Shown: positions 25,371 through 36,000, counted from the stretch's first letter. The stretch is DNA of 64,000 bases from Chitinophaga sp. YR627 (GCF_900114995.1 NZ_FOUX01000002.1:682001-746000), one strand, 5' to 3'. Numbers and translations: made by a program. The notes: generated by a model from the sequence alone, not told the origin.

Positions 25371-26852
25371 TTATTCAGCTAATGTCCACACAGATACGGA
25401 ACCTGCTGCACAGAGAAAATCAGCCCATCCCTCCTCATCTACCACGATCTCTTCTTCCCGTTTACCGAGTATGTCTTTAAACCGCTTGCCGGCATAACGC
25501 TTACCGATCTCCATATGCTTGTTCCCTTCTTCTCCGTTAGAGATCACCACGGCACAACCGGTGTGTTCTTCATCTCCTTCACGTGTCCAGCCGATACAGT
25601 TCGCATGATCGAAATAATCCCGTTGTACACCATAGGCATGCTGGTCTCTCGCAGGAATCAGTAATTCCAGTCCTTCTACCGGTACCAGTTCAATCTCCGT
25701 ATCCTCCCCTTCCTTATTCTTATCTGTATATTTTGCACCATACAGATCAGGGTAGAATATACAGGGATAACCATGCTCCCGCAGCAGGATCAGCGCATAA
25801 GCGATCGGTTTAAACCAGTAATCCACCGGTGCTTCCAGTGCCTGCAAAGGCTGGGTATCATGATTACCTATTACTGTCACCGCCAGGAAAGGCTTTGCCT
25901 GTACCAGGGAACCATCAAAGATGGTGGTCAGATCGTAGTCTTTTCCTTTCAGGGAAGCATCATAGAAATTATGATGAAGGGAGGCATCGAACAGCGACAT
26001 CTTACCTTCTGTTGCCTCGATATACTTTAATAGCAGGTCCAGCTGACCAGGCGCCCAGTATTCCCCTACCGCAAACAATTCCCTGCCGGTGTACTGACGC
26101 ATCTGGTCCAGCCACTCGTTGAAGAAAGAAGGCGTGATATGTTTCACCGCATCCAGGCGGAAACCATCATATTTTACGGCATTGTAATACCATTCTCCCC
26201 ATCTTCTGAATTCCTCCCTGACAGCAGGATTCCGGAATTCTATGTCAGCCCCCATCAGATAGTCATAATTCCCTTTTTCCGTATCGATCACCTCTTCCCA
26301 TCCTTCACCGTATTCATTCTGTATCGTGAAAATCCCTTCTTCATCACTGTTGCTGACATGATCGATACCGGTAAAACACTGATGGTCCCATACAAAATCA
26401 GAATGCGCGCCTTTGCGACCAGGAAATGTAAAACGGGTATACGCTTCTACCTCCATTGGTTCAGAGATGAACTCATTCCTGTTTTCCGGATCTACTTTCC
26501 GTACAGTGAGCTTCTCAGTTTCGTCTCCTCCCATCAGGTGATTGGCCACCACATCTACATATACCTGCATGCCGTTCTCCTGGATTGCCCTGATAGCGGC
26601 TTCATACTCGGCACGGGTACCGTAACGCGTACGAACGGCACCTTTCTGATCGAATTCTCCCAGGTCATACAGATCATACACATCATATCCATGACTTCTG
26701 GTACCATCCGCACCTTTATAGGCAGGCGGTAACCAGATGGCATTAACCCCCAGAGCCGCCAGTTTTGGCGCTTCTTTTTTCACTGTATTCCACAGACTTC
26801 CATCCTCCGGCGTATACCAGTGGAAGTACTGCATCATCGTACCGTTTTTCAT
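25371..26852 (-). CDS. GH13 alpha-amylase, cytoplasmic type
   Basis: A ~493-residue alpha-amylase without signal peptide, similar in length and N-terminus (MKNGTMMQYFHWYTPEDGSL) to cytoplasmic AmyA-type enzymes. Conserved GH13 regions are visible: YVDVVANHLMG (region I), DGFRLDAVKHI with the nucleophile Asp (D234), LFAVGEYWAPG with the acid/base Glu, and VIGNHDTQPLQ with the third Asp. It hydrolyses internal alpha-1,4 bonds of starch, glycogen or maltodextrin. An in-frame ATG at 26915 lies two bases after the upstream gene's stop and would add 21 residues unlike the family; 26852 is preferred. The close spacing to the DUF5703 gene points to one transcript. Confidence 0.92.
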   Translation of the reverse strand: MKNGTMMQYFHWYTPEDGSLWNTVKKEAPKLAALGVNAIWLPPAYKGADGTRSHGYDVYDLYDLGEFDQKGAVRTRYGTRAEYEAAIRAIQENGMQVYVDVVANHLMGGDETEKLTVRKVDPENRNEFISEPMEVEAYTRFTFPGRKGAHSDFVWDHQCFTGIDHVSNSDEEGIFTIQNEYGEGWEEVIDTEKGNYDYLMGADIEFRNPAVREEFRRWGEWYYNAVKYDGFRLDAVKHITPSFFNEWLDQMRQYTGRELFAVGEYWAPGQLDLLLKYIEATEGKMSLFDASLHHNFYDASLKGKDYDLTTIFDGSLVQAKPFLAVTVIGNHDTQPLQALEAPVDYWFKPIAYALILLREHGYPCIFYPDLYGAKYTDKNKEGEDTEIELVPVEGLELLIPARDQHAYGVQRDYFDHANCIGWTREGDEEHTGCAVVISNGEEGNKHMEIGKRYAGKRFKDILGKREEEIVVDEEGWADFLCAAGSVSVWTLAE

Positions 26853-26917
26853 ATAAAGTTCATTGTAGTTTTTTAGGAAAGACCGCTGATGCTGATGCAA
26901 ACCACATGCCACCATAA

Positions 26918-29242
26918 TTACAGGAGGACTACATCCTCTTTCCGGGAAGCGGGAATAATTTTTAATATGGTCACTTTGCCATTAATCACCCGCCCTTCTA
27001 CGACGGTATTATAAGGTGCGTGAAGCTTAAAGTCGGCATTCCAGTTTGCCGGCCATGCAGGTAGGAGGTAAATCTTCTTTCCATCAGTCTGCATCAGCAT
27101 CTCCTGTAATCCGATCATAGCTGAACCACCCCAGTTATGATCAGGTGTCCAATCGAAACCAGGGCCCCAGAAAGCAGGAAAGCGATGGGGACCATCGGCA
27201 AATTTCAGTTGGGTAAGATTGGTTGCAGCTTCCGTCAGTCCCAGACGGGCCGCAAAAATATTGTACTGCCGCCAGCCGATATGGCTACGGTATTTTACTA
27301 CATGGGGATCATATTCCCAGGTATTACGCGCAATGTCCAGTCCCGGTTTCCCCACTCCGTATATTCCCCAGGGGAAAACAGGGTATAACTGTGGCGCCTC
27401 CGAATTCTGTATCCGTTCCCAGGCCAGTGCCGGGGCAATGGTCTGATGCCCGTCAAACGCTGTCAGTGCGATCGGAGGAATACGTTGTTGTAATTGCAGC
27501 AGCTTTTTACTGCGAAGGGTATCCTGCTGTATCTCAGGTAATGCCTGCATCCTTTCCACGATCACCTTTAAAGCGGCGATCACAGTAGTGGAGTTATAGG
27601 TCATCTTAAAGGTTTCTGCTGCGGATGTGGGGAAAAGTATATACTGTCCCTGCTCGTTCAGTTCCCGTACCCCTCTCTTCCTGGCCAGTTGCCGGTAATG
27701 TTCATCATAGAAGGTCAGACAGCTTTCGATAAACGCCAGGTGTTCCGGCTGACTGACACCCGTATAGCTGTTCACATCCAGCATCATCAGACAGAACTCA
27801 AATACTGTTTCCCACTGGTATTCCAGCCAGGCATTGAATTCCACGCCAGGATCGGCACCGGCAGGTCTTTTTAATTCATATTCGAAGATATTGGGCAGTC
27901 CGAAGTTTTCGATCTGCTCCGTAAAGCAGGCGCCTGTATGCTGCCAGTAAGTTTCACTGCGTAACTCGGCATTCCGCTTTGTACGGAGGTAAAAATCAAA
28001 CTGTGCTTTCATCATATCAAAATCGCCACTCTTCAGAAAGGGATAATACACGAGACGCTGGTTCTGGGCCGTCATTGTCCCTCCGCCCCACAGACGGAAG
28101 TCAGGCGAGAAATGCAGTTCCTCATTCACATAACGCGGATCGAAGGTGAATAAACCACCATTAAATTTGGTCGGCCATTGACCATAAGCATTACAACCCA
28201 GCATATACCGGAATAACTGGTAATTACGTCCTGCGATAACAGCAGCAGGGGCTTTGCTATCGATATGAATATAACTCCTGTCCCAGAAGTCCTTCCACCA
28301 CTGTATCGTCTTACGGCGATCAGCCGCAACATGCTTCTCTGCCTGCTGCATGGTTTGTTGTAATGCCTGCATCCATGTCTCCAGACTTTCAGCCTGCGCT
28401 ACTTCCAGTCCGATGGTCAGCTGCTGTTGACGGACCGCCCGCTTACTCTGCAATGACCACGCATAAAAAGCAGCATCCGCATATTTCCCCGAATCCACAC
28501 CCGCTGCGATCATCTGCTCGCCACGCATCATACCACCAAAGGTGTTATTGCGTAACGGATCATACAGTTCACCCTTTACACTGCTCATTCCTTCTTTGTC
28601 TACGGTGTAGTTAAATATATCGGGAACATCTGAGCGGTTACGATGATAAAATAATACTTCATTGCCATGGAAACTGATCTCATCTTTATAGGTGATAACA
28701 GGGAAAGACTGTAAACGTTTGTAGGAGTTCGTTCTGCATTCGCGGTTATCAGTGATCAGATGGTCCTGGTATCTCCAGGATTCATAAGTCGCCGTTACTT
28801 TTACCGGTGTTGCACTTTTCATTGCTACATGAATAACAGGATGGAATACATCTACCCAGATATCGATACTGGTATGCGCATCATGTATATTGATATATCC
28901 CTGCGCTAATTTTAGTTGTTGTATAAATCCATCACTACTGATAGGGCCAGAAGATAACTTTATCCTTACCCGGCCCTGTTTCAGCATGGCATTATTTTCA
29001 TCAAAGGTCCCACTGCGCGATACATAAAACAACAGATCGCCCTGCTCTACCCATACATTCAGTCCGATATCGCCACCACCACAGGGCATAGACTCCCCCG
29101 CATGACGGCTCTGGGAATTCCAGCTGACATCGTAGCGGGATACAGTGTTAGATTGTGCAACAGTCCGCGGTACGCAACAGGCTACAAACACCGTTAACAG
29201 CGCGACAGTACGCGATATATACCAGTCTTTCATCTTATACAT
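26918..29242 (-). CDS. DUF5703-containing putative glycoside hydrolase
   Basis: A 774-residue exported protein (signal peptide ending VPRTVAQ). The N-terminal region carries the DUF5703 pattern (YDVSWNSQSRHAGESMPCGG, GDIGLNVWVEQGDLLFYVSR, SGTFDENNAMLKQGRVRIKL). The middle and C-terminal parts read as an (alpha/alpha)6 barrel like that of GH95-type enzymes (WKDFWDRSYIHIDSKAP, YQLFRYMLGCNAYGQWPTKF, NGGLFTFDPR, FILFPT-type strands, GPGFDWTPDHNWGGSAMIGL, and a terminal KIYLLPAWP beta region). Such proteins occur in polysaccharide utilisation loci and are thought to release sugars in the periplasm. The specific linkage is not known to me. It is first in an apparent operon with the amylase. Confidence 0.85.
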   Translation of the reverse strand: MYKMKDWYISRTVALLTVFVACCVPRTVAQSNTVSRYDVSWNSQSRHAGESMPCGGGDIGLNVWVEQGDLLFYVSRSGTFDENNAMLKQGRVRIKLSSGPISSDGFIQQLKLAQGYINIHDAHTSIDIWVDVFHPVIHVAMKSATPVKVTATYESWRYQDHLITDNRECRTNSYKRLQSFPVITYKDEISFHGNEVLFYHRNRSDVPDIFNYTVDKEGMSSVKGELYDPLRNNTFGGMMRGEQMIAAGVDSGKYADAAFYAWSLQSKRAVRQQQLTIGLEVAQAESLETWMQALQQTMQQAEKHVAADRRKTIQWWKDFWDRSYIHIDSKAPAAVIAGRNYQLFRYMLGCNAYGQWPTKFNGGLFTFDPRYVNEELHFSPDFRLWGGGTMTAQNQRLVYYPFLKSGDFDMMKAQFDFYLRTKRNAELRSETYWQHTGACFTEQIENFGLPNIFEYELKRPAGADPGVEFNAWLEYQWETVFEFCLMMLDVNSYTGVSQPEHLAFIESCLTFYDEHYRQLARKRGVRELNEQGQYILFPTSAAETFKMTYNSTTVIAALKVIVERMQALPEIQQDTLRSKKLLQLQQRIPPIALTAFDGHQTIAPALAWERIQNSEAPQLYPVFPWGIYGVGKPGLDIARNTWEYDPHVVKYRSHIGWRQYNIFAARLGLTEAATNLTQLKFADGPHRFPAFWGPGFDWTPDHNWGGSAMIGLQEMLMQTDGKKIYLLPAWPANWNADFKLHAPYNTVVEGRVINGKVTILKIIPASRKEDVVLL

Positions 29243-29313
29243 GGAACGTGGATCTTTAACTGCTATAAAAATAAGGTGTTATCATGACAATTAACAGCTG
29301 ATGGATTTTAATA

Positions 29314-29342
29314 TTGTTTTTTCAGGAAAACGGTTAGATTTG
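29314..29342 (+). promoter_or_regulatory. Bacteroidota-type promoter upstream of the truncated glycosyltransferase
   Basis: TTG at 29314-29316 and TAGATTTG at 29335-29342 match the -33 TTG and -7 TAnnTTTG elements with an 18-base spacer. The predicted start of transcription would be near 29348, leaving a leader of roughly 118 bases before the ATG at 29466. Confidence 0.5.
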
Positions 29343-29465
29343 TATCACTTTACAGACCTACGCTGAAACCACACAACACGTTTCCACTGTTCATCCTAAC
29401 ATAGGAATAACCATTTTCAGGTATACTTTTTCAGGTTTAGTCAACAAACTCCATTCAGATTTTTT

Positions 29466-30179
29466 ATGACAAGTAGTACACAACAACTTGCCGGCAGAAA
29501 GATATTGTTTGCAACTGTATCTGGCGACAGGCATATTCACCCACTCACCGGTCTGGCCCAATACCTGCAACACGCAGGCTGTGATGTAAGATGGTATGCA
29601 TCGAAATGTTATACGCAACTGTTTCATCAACTGATGATCTACAGTTATCCATTAAAAAGGGCGAAAGATGTGAACAGCCGGAATATCAATGACATGTTAC
29701 CGGAACGAAAAAACATCAGTAACAAAGCGGCACGGATGAATTTCGATATGCTGCATTACTTCATACTCCCCGCTACAAAATACTATGAAGACATCCGTGA
29801 TATACGGGACATCTTTCCATTTGACCTGATGATCACTGACTGGATGTTCAGTGCCGGCCCGATCGTACGCAACCAGTTACATATTCCTGTGCTTACATTG
29901 GGTACCACATCTGCACGGAAAGAAACACCGGAAACTTGTACTATACACAAATGGTTAGGTGCGATACAACTGAGGCTTGCTACATTCATAGCAGATAAAA
30001 TACTCTTCCGTCAACCTTTTCGTGTGTATAAGGATATATGCAGCCGGTACGGCGTTCAGCAGAAGGGTAATAATTTTTCAGATAGCATAGCCCTACATGC
30101 CGACAGGGTCTTACAGGCAGATGATTCACCGATAGTGAATGCCGGATATGTTGCAGAATTGCTAAAAATTCAGCTATAG
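29466..30179 (+). CDS. Truncated UDP-glycosyltransferase (GT-B N-terminal half only)
   Basis: A 237-residue protein matching the N-terminal Rossmann-like half of GT1-type (MGT/UGT) glycosyltransferases: KILFATVSGDRHIHPLTGLA opens it, followed by AQYLQHAGCDVRWYAS, PFDLMITDWMFSAGPIVRNQ and IPVLTLGTTSA. Full-length relatives are around 400-430 residues. Here the frame stops before the C-terminal nucleotide-sugar-binding domain, and no remnant of that domain is visible in the following 60 bases, which hold a terminator. It is either a broken gene or a stand-alone acceptor-binding half. The intact reading frame, promoter and terminator argue that it is still expressed. Catalysis on its own is unlikely. 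Confidence 0.75.
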   Translation: MTSSTQQLAGRKILFATVSGDRHIHPLTGLAQYLQHAGCDVRWYASKCYTQLFHQLMIYSYPLKRAKDVNSRNINDMLPERKNISNKAARMNFDMLHYFILPATKYYEDIRDIRDIFPFDLMITDWMFSAGPIVRNQLHIPVLTLGTTSARKETPETCTIHKWLGAIQLRLATFIADKILFRQPFRVYKDICSRYGVQQKGNNFSDSIALHADRVLQADDSPIVNAGYVAELLKIQL

Positions 30180-30212
30180 TCCGCTATATTATAAGATTTT
30201 ATCTATATTTCT

Positions 30213-30247
30213 ACCCTGTTTCATTGATGGAACAGGGCTTTTTTTGT
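30213..30247 (+). terminator. Intrinsic terminator after the truncated glycosyltransferase
   Basis: CCCTGTT and GAACAGGG form the stem around a TCATTGATG-type loop, followed by CTTTTTTTG. It lies about 35 bases after the glycosyltransferase stop and 39 bases before the next start. Confidence 0.85.
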
Positions 30248-30285
30248 TAACAGGACAATACCCAATATTCAGTAAACGAAGTTGC

Positions 30286-32157
30286 ATGCACAAAGTATTT
30301 ATCACGGCTACCGGAAAATTTTTACCCAATACGTCTGTCCCCAATGAAGCGATGGAAGACTACCTGGGCAGAATCAACGGACTGCCATCCCGTACCAAAG
30401 ATATTTTCCTGAGAAAAAATGGTATCAAATCACGTTACTATGCGCTCAATACACAGCAGCAAACCACTCATCAGGCCTATGAAATGGCGGCAAAAGCCAT
30501 TGATGATTGTCTGGAGACCGCTGCTGCCGGTAAGCAAAATATAGATTTCCTCAGTACTGCTACCACACAGAGTGATCTTCCCGTACCCGGCTTCGCCAGT
30601 ATGGTACAGGGAGAAAGTGGTATCGGTACCTGTACACTGGCTTCACACCAGAGTGTTTGTGCGGCCAGTATCATGGCCATACAGAATGCTTATATGCATG
30701 TACAGGCTGGTCAGTCACGTAATGCAGTATCGTGTGCAGCAGAACTGCCCAGCAGAATGTTCAAAGCCTCCCGCTTTGCCGGACAATCAATTGTTGGCGC
30801 AGACGCCGCATTACCTGCGGATATAGATTTTCTCCGCTGGATGCTGAGTGATGGCGCAGGCGCCATGTTATTACAACCCGCTCCTTCCCGTACAGGCATA
30901 TCACTGGAAATTGAATGGATCGACCTCCGTTCCTATGCACACCAGTATGAACTCTGTATGTACACCGGCACCAACAAACAGGCAGATGGCAGCATTGCCA
31001 AAACCTGGCTGGACTACGAGAGTATGAGTGCGGCCGACAAAGACGGGGCCATTAACCTGAAGCAGGACATGCAACTGGTGGACAACATCGTCAAACTGGG
31101 CATTCAGCGTTTCTTTGAACTGGTAGATGAAAAGAAGATCGCGCCTGAAGCAATCGACTGGCTCGTCTGTCATTACTCCTCGCATCACTTCAAAAAACAG
31201 ATCACCGATCTGTTAGAGAAAGGAGGTGCAAATATTCCTGCGGAGAAATGGTTCACCAACTTATACACTGTTGGCAATATCGGTGCTGCTTCCATCTTCG
31301 TCATGCTGGATGAATTACTCCGCAGCGGTCAGCTGAAACATGGTCAGCAGGTACTTTGTATGGTGCCTGAAAGCGGTCGTTTCATCACCGGTTACATGAT
31401 GCTGAGGGTCGTAGCGCCGGCAGCCCCCGGTATAGTCACCGAAGACATTGCTACTATCAAGGCGCCGGAGATCAGAACACAACAGAAACCTGTACAGGAA
31501 TGGCTGGTAAGACAACTGACAGGCGTATGGTTTGACTTCGAACGTTCCCTGCAACAGGTACCGATCGTAAAGAAGATCTTCAATGGTCAGCTGACACTCG
31601 AAGAATACAAACGTCTGCTGCTGAACCTTCGTCAGCAGGTGATTGATGGTTCCCAGTGGATCGCGCGGGCAGCCTCCAATGTCAGCATGCAATATTTTCA
31701 TGTACGTTCTTCTTTTATCAGACACTCATCCGACGAGCACCGCGATTATCAGATCCTGGAAAAGAACTACATTAACTGTGGCGGGAATGAAAATGACCTG
31801 TATACAGGTGAAAAGAATATCGGTAGTGAAGCGCTGAGCGCCTATATGTTCCAGCGCGCCAGCCAGCCTGACCCTTTTGATCTCTTAGGAGGAATGTTTA
31901 TCATCGAGGGACTGGGCAACAGGGTATCCGGTAAATGGGGACGCGCGATCCAGCAACAGTTACAGCTGAATGCGGATCAGGTATCCTTCTTCATCTATCA
32001 TGAAAGCAGCGACAGCAATGACAACCATTTCGAACGTTTCGAGAACGCTATACAGTCCGAGCTGCTGACCCGGGAAATGGCGGAGAAGATCGTGAAAACG
32101 GCAAAAGTAGTAGCGAGGCTTTATCGCATGCAACTGGAGGAACTGGACAATTTCTAA
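30286..32157 (+). CDS. Beta-ketoacyl-ACP synthase III fused to a heme-oxygenase-like (iron-containing redox enzyme) domain
   Basis: A ~623-residue two-domain protein. Residues 1-380 are a KAS III/FabH-type thiolase-fold domain starting MHKVFITATGKFLPN. It has the nucleophile Cys in HQSVCAAS (C125), a His in VCHYSSHHF (H296) and an Asn in TVGNIGAAS (N331), so the Cys-His-Asn triad is complete. Residues ~400-623 form a helical domain resembling the heme-oxygenase-like diiron oxidase / iron-containing redox enzyme family (TGVWFDFERSLQQVPIVKKI, HSSDEHRDYQILEKNY, DPFDLLGGMFIIEGLG, YHESSDSNDNHFERF). Candidate metal ligands are the Glu in LTLEEY, the DEH cluster and H-x3-D with a later His; spacings differ from UndA/SznF-type proteins. 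The fusion suggests acyl condensation coupled to oxidation of a carrier-bound or fatty product. An upstream TTG start (30244) is less likely. The partner gene starts 14 bases downstream. Confidence 0.82.
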   Translation: MHKVFITATGKFLPNTSVPNEAMEDYLGRINGLPSRTKDIFLRKNGIKSRYYALNTQQQTTHQAYEMAAKAIDDCLETAAAGKQNIDFLSTATTQSDLPVPGFASMVQGESGIGTCTLASHQSVCAASIMAIQNAYMHVQAGQSRNAVSCAAELPSRMFKASRFAGQSIVGADAALPADIDFLRWMLSDGAGAMLLQPAPSRTGISLEIEWIDLRSYAHQYELCMYTGTNKQADGSIAKTWLDYESMSAADKDGAINLKQDMQLVDNIVKLGIQRFFELVDEKKIAPEAIDWLVCHYSSHHFKKQITDLLEKGGANIPAEKWFTNLYTVGNIGAASIFVMLDELLRSGQLKHGQQVLCMVPESGRFITGYMMLRVVAPAAPGIVTEDIATIKAPEIRTQQKPVQEWLVRQLTGVWFDFERSLQQVPIVKKIFNGQLTLEEYKRLLLNLRQQVIDGSQWIARAASNVSMQYFHVRSSFIRHSSDEHRDYQILEKNYINCGGNENDLYTGEKNIGSEALSAYMFQRASQPDPFDLLGGMFIIEGLGNRVSGKWGRAIQQQLQLNADQVSFFIYHESSDSNDNHFERFENAIQSELLTREMAEKIVKTAKVVARLYRMQLEELDNF

Positions 32158-32170
32158 TAAAGCTATTCAC

Positions 32171-33076
32171 ATGTTACATACCAAAGAATACTACGAGCAG
32201 ATGCCGCATGACACGCGTAATCCGAGTCACTGGCATGCGCTCTTCCTCGATAAAAGCATTCCTTTCAATCCGGATGCTAAAGCCGCTTTCCTGTACGATT
32301 CCTCTACTAAAAGCCGGCAGTTCCTTTATCCGGTGGTAAAAGCCTTCGCAAGGATCAGTATTGTACTGATGCAGGTCTTCAAGATCTTTATCCCCAATCT
32401 GATCAACGCTCCCAAAATGCTGCATAAGAGCCTTTTCTGGGGCATGAAATATTTTATCACACCGGAGGCCAACTTTTTGATCTTACGGCATTTTTACCTG
32501 GGTTCTGAGGTATTACGCTTTATTAAGGATAATGTAAGGGGAGCGGAAAATATTCCCATGAATCCGCTGAAGCCGACAGCCGTGAGTCACGTAAGGGATA
32601 ACCTCTTCCTGGAACACGACCTGAACCTCTATAATTTTATCATTAACCTGAACAAGGCGATCGATGAGAAAGGAGTAAAGGTCAGCAAACAGGAAAAGCC
32701 TGATTTTAGTGCAATATCCGCTACACCGATCCCTTTTGAACAGTTCCGTCACCGGTGGACTAACTTCATCGATCTGGGTACGGCAATAGAGATATTCACA
32801 CCGGTATACCAGTTCTACCTGACAGATGCCGACTTCTGGCGCGCGACCAATTCGCTGCAACTGGATGAAGTGATCGGTATCTATGCAGCAACGATCATGG
32901 ATTGTCCGGAAAAACTGACGGCGCTTAACAACAAACACCCGATGATACCACTCCCAATGGCTGGTGCCGCATTCCGCCTGTTATTGCATGGGTTTTCCAC
33001 AGAGGTGCTGCACGCATTGCTGGTACAGGCTAAACTGGAACAGCAGCGGCAGGCGGCGTTAGTAGATGTCGAATAA
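32171..33076 (+). CDS. Conserved protein of unknown function, partner of the KAS III-oxidase fusion
   Basis: A 301-residue protein with no motif I can tie to an enzyme. It starts MLHTKEYYEQMPHDTRNPSH and has no signal peptide. A hydrophobic/amphipathic stretch lies at about 55-90 (VVKAFARISIVLMQVFKIFI). His/Asp-rich segments occur (HFYLGSEVLRFIKDNV, VSHVRDNLFLEHDLNLYNFI), and the C-terminal half is helical (EIFTPVYQFYLTDADFWRAT, LDEVIGIYAATIMDCPEKL). It resembles the uncharacterised Bacteroidota family I recall as DUF6999, which I cannot confirm here. The 14-base spacing to the fusion gene indicates an operon, so it may handle the same acyl product. Its 3' end overlaps recB tail to tail by 18 bases. 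Confidence 0.75.
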   Translation: MLHTKEYYEQMPHDTRNPSHWHALFLDKSIPFNPDAKAAFLYDSSTKSRQFLYPVVKAFARISIVLMQVFKIFIPNLINAPKMLHKSLFWGMKYFITPEANFLILRHFYLGSEVLRFIKDNVRGAENIPMNPLKPTAVSHVRDNLFLEHDLNLYNFIINLNKAIDEKGVKVSKQEKPDFSAISATPIPFEQFRHRWTNFIDLGTAIEIFTPVYQFYLTDADFWRATNSLQLDEVIGIYAATIMDCPEKLTALNNKHPMIPLPMAGAAFRLLLHGFSTEVLHALLVQAKLEQQRQAALVDVE

Positions 33077-36000
33077 TTTTTGCTGAGGAGGTTGTTTCCT
33101 GTTCGCATTGGGAGACAAACTATTTTCCAGTTGTAATATTTTAGATAAGGGTGGTTTAGTGGTAAATATTCCAGTAGACTGCCCTTTTCTTATGCCCCTG
33201 ACAAAACAGTAGATCACGCCACCAAACTGCGTTTCGTAGTCAAATTCAAATAAACGGCTCTCCAGATATTTTTTGGCGGCCAGTGTATAGATCAGGTATT
33301 GCAGGTGATAATTGTTTTCGTTCATCGCTGCGGATACAGCAGCCGGTGTATAGTCTTCCGGCGTGCCTCCCAGGTAGTTGGATTTCCAGTCCAGGATATA
33401 ATACCTGCCTTCATGCTCAAAGAACAGGTCCATCTTCCCGTTCATGATACCTTCCAGTTCACTGCTGCCCTGTTCATGAAAACGGCGCACGACTACACTG
33501 GTTCTGTCATCAGAAAGCCCGTTCAGCATATCCGGGAAAAATGCGGATACCGGGAAGTCAAACTCAAATTCAGGGATACGTTTATGCCAGATGATGGCTG
33601 CCAGTGGGAATGTACGGCCATCCACCGTAATATCTGTCTGTAACACATGCTCCAGCAACTGCCGTAACATAGGTCCATACAGTTCCTGCTGTCCGGGTAC
33701 AAAACGGCGGATTGTTTCAGTAATCCATTTTTCCCAGCGGCTATCCTCCGAGAAGTTGATATTTTCAAACAGGAAGTGCAGGAGGTTACCCGTCTTCGCC
33801 CCACGTTTTAGTGTGTGGAAAATAAAGGTTTCGTAAGGATCTTCCTGTTGCGAGGCCCTTGTACGCAGATTATGTTCTGCCTTTGCCGCCAGCATGGTAT
33901 AACTCATCTTGCGCCAGTTCTGCTCCTTCAGCACAAATCTCACTGGCATATCCGTATCAGGCGGCGCTAGTGGCAATACCTTATTGCTGACCTGCTGTTC
34001 AGGCGCTACGGGTATTCCTTCTTCAAACCGGATAATATCAGGAGAAGGGGCTACTGCGACCAGGGCTTCCAGGAAAGTCAGCAGCGTAGATTTTTTATGA
34101 TAGTTATTCCGGAATACAAAACACTTATACACACCACGGGTGATTGCCACGTATAAGAGACGTCTGTTCTCCTGTTCGGCCTGACGTGCATAAGAGGCCT
34201 GCTGTTCGTCGCTCATACGTTTCTTTTCCACACCCACATAGTCACCCGTCAGCGGGTCACGGAAACTAAAGAACTCTATATACTTGTTTTCCACAAAGTC
34301 GAGATAAGGCGCCATCACGATCTTATATTCCAGGCCTTTACTCTTGTGAATGGTCACGATATTCACGGCTTCTTCATCACTTTCCATACGCTGCTCATAC
34401 TCGTCACCTTCTGTAGCCATCCCGTCTATACCACGCTTGAGCCAGGATACAAGTTCCGTCATAGACAAATTCTTACGGCTCTGGATCTGGTGCACAAGTT
34501 CTGTCAGCTGAAAGAGATTGGAAATGATACGTTCACCACTTTCTGTATGCGCATGCAGTAATACATTACGCACATTGAAATCGGTAACGAAATCCATCAT
34601 CGCGGTATAGATACCATCCTGCTGCCACCTGTTTTTATAGTTACCGAATAAACCCAGTGTTACTTCGTCATCCAGTGTCAGTACAGATTCCAGTTTCAAC
34701 CCTGTAAAAGGCGATAACAGGGCACGGTTGATAGAAGACCTGTCAGGCGCCAGCATGGCCTCCATCAGGTATAACAGATAGGTCGCTTCTTCGGATTGTA
34801 ATACTTTTGCATCATCTACTGTTACAGCAGGCACACCCAGTTTCGCCAATTGTGACTTTACTTCCCTGCCCTGGCGGCCGGTACGTACGAGGATACCGAT
34901 ATCAGATGGTTTTACGGGACGGCGCTCCTCTTCATCACCAATAAAATATTCCCCGCTTCTCAGTAAAGCTGCTACCTGCGCTGCCACACTCTCAGAGAGT
35001 TCGGTACCGTTGGATGCATTAAAAACGGATATCGGCACATCAGGTTCATCTCCTCTGAAAAGCAGTCCTTTGGTGTTGCTGTCAGGACTATCTACCTTGA
35101 TATAGTTGATAGCGCTACCTTCTCCTTCGAAATAAAAAGTATCAAAACCAGGTACCGGCAGGAAGAACTGGTTCATTGCCGCAATAAAGGGTTCAGATGA
35201 ACGGAAGTTGCGGTTCATGCCATACACATGCTGTACGCTCGCCCTTGCCTTAAAATAGGTAAAGATGTCCGCCTTACGCCAGGCATAGATACTCTGCTTG
35301 GGATCACCGATGTAAAACAGGATGGTACTTTCTCCGAAAGCCTTTTCAAAGATCTCATACTGCATCCTGTCAGTATCCTGGAATTCATCCACAAACACTG
35401 CCTTATATTTCTCCCGCAGCACTTCTTCCAGTTTCGGATTATTTCTATCCACCAGTGATTTGTGCAGGTTGGTGATCATGTCATCGTAGCTCAGCAGGTT
35501 GTTCCGCTTTTTAAAGCCTTTTACGCCAGCCGCTATCTCTTCTATCGCGAAGCAATACAAACGGCTGATCACCTGTTGTACGATGCCCTTACGTTCTTCG
35601 TCCACAACAGCCACCTGGTCCATGTGTGCAAGCATATCAGGCAAGAGGGTACCGATATATTTAGCGCTGTTTCTTTTGTCAGCAACTGTCTTTATAAACA
35701 ATTCCGGATCATCCACACAGGGCAATAATGCCGTCTTTGCATACCTGTTTCCTTCACACAATCCTCTCAGTGTTTCCCTTTCATTGATCACATAATCCAA
35801 CAGTACCTTTTCGGCAGCCGTTTTCTTTTCGTCTATCGTATCCAGCTGGTTCAACCATTCCTCCTGTTCCTTCTGTCTGATGACATATCTCTTACCGGGT
35901 TGATAAGCATAATAACGCTTCCCACCCATATGCTCATTCAACGCAACATTGATCCCCTGCATCATGTCCGGTTCCCATACCTTTTCCAGCAAACGGATAT

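Noticed and set aside
26853..26915. Longer N-terminus for the GH13 amylase starting at 26915
   Set aside because: The added 21 residues do not match the cytoplasmic amylase family, which normally begins close to the internal Met at 26852.
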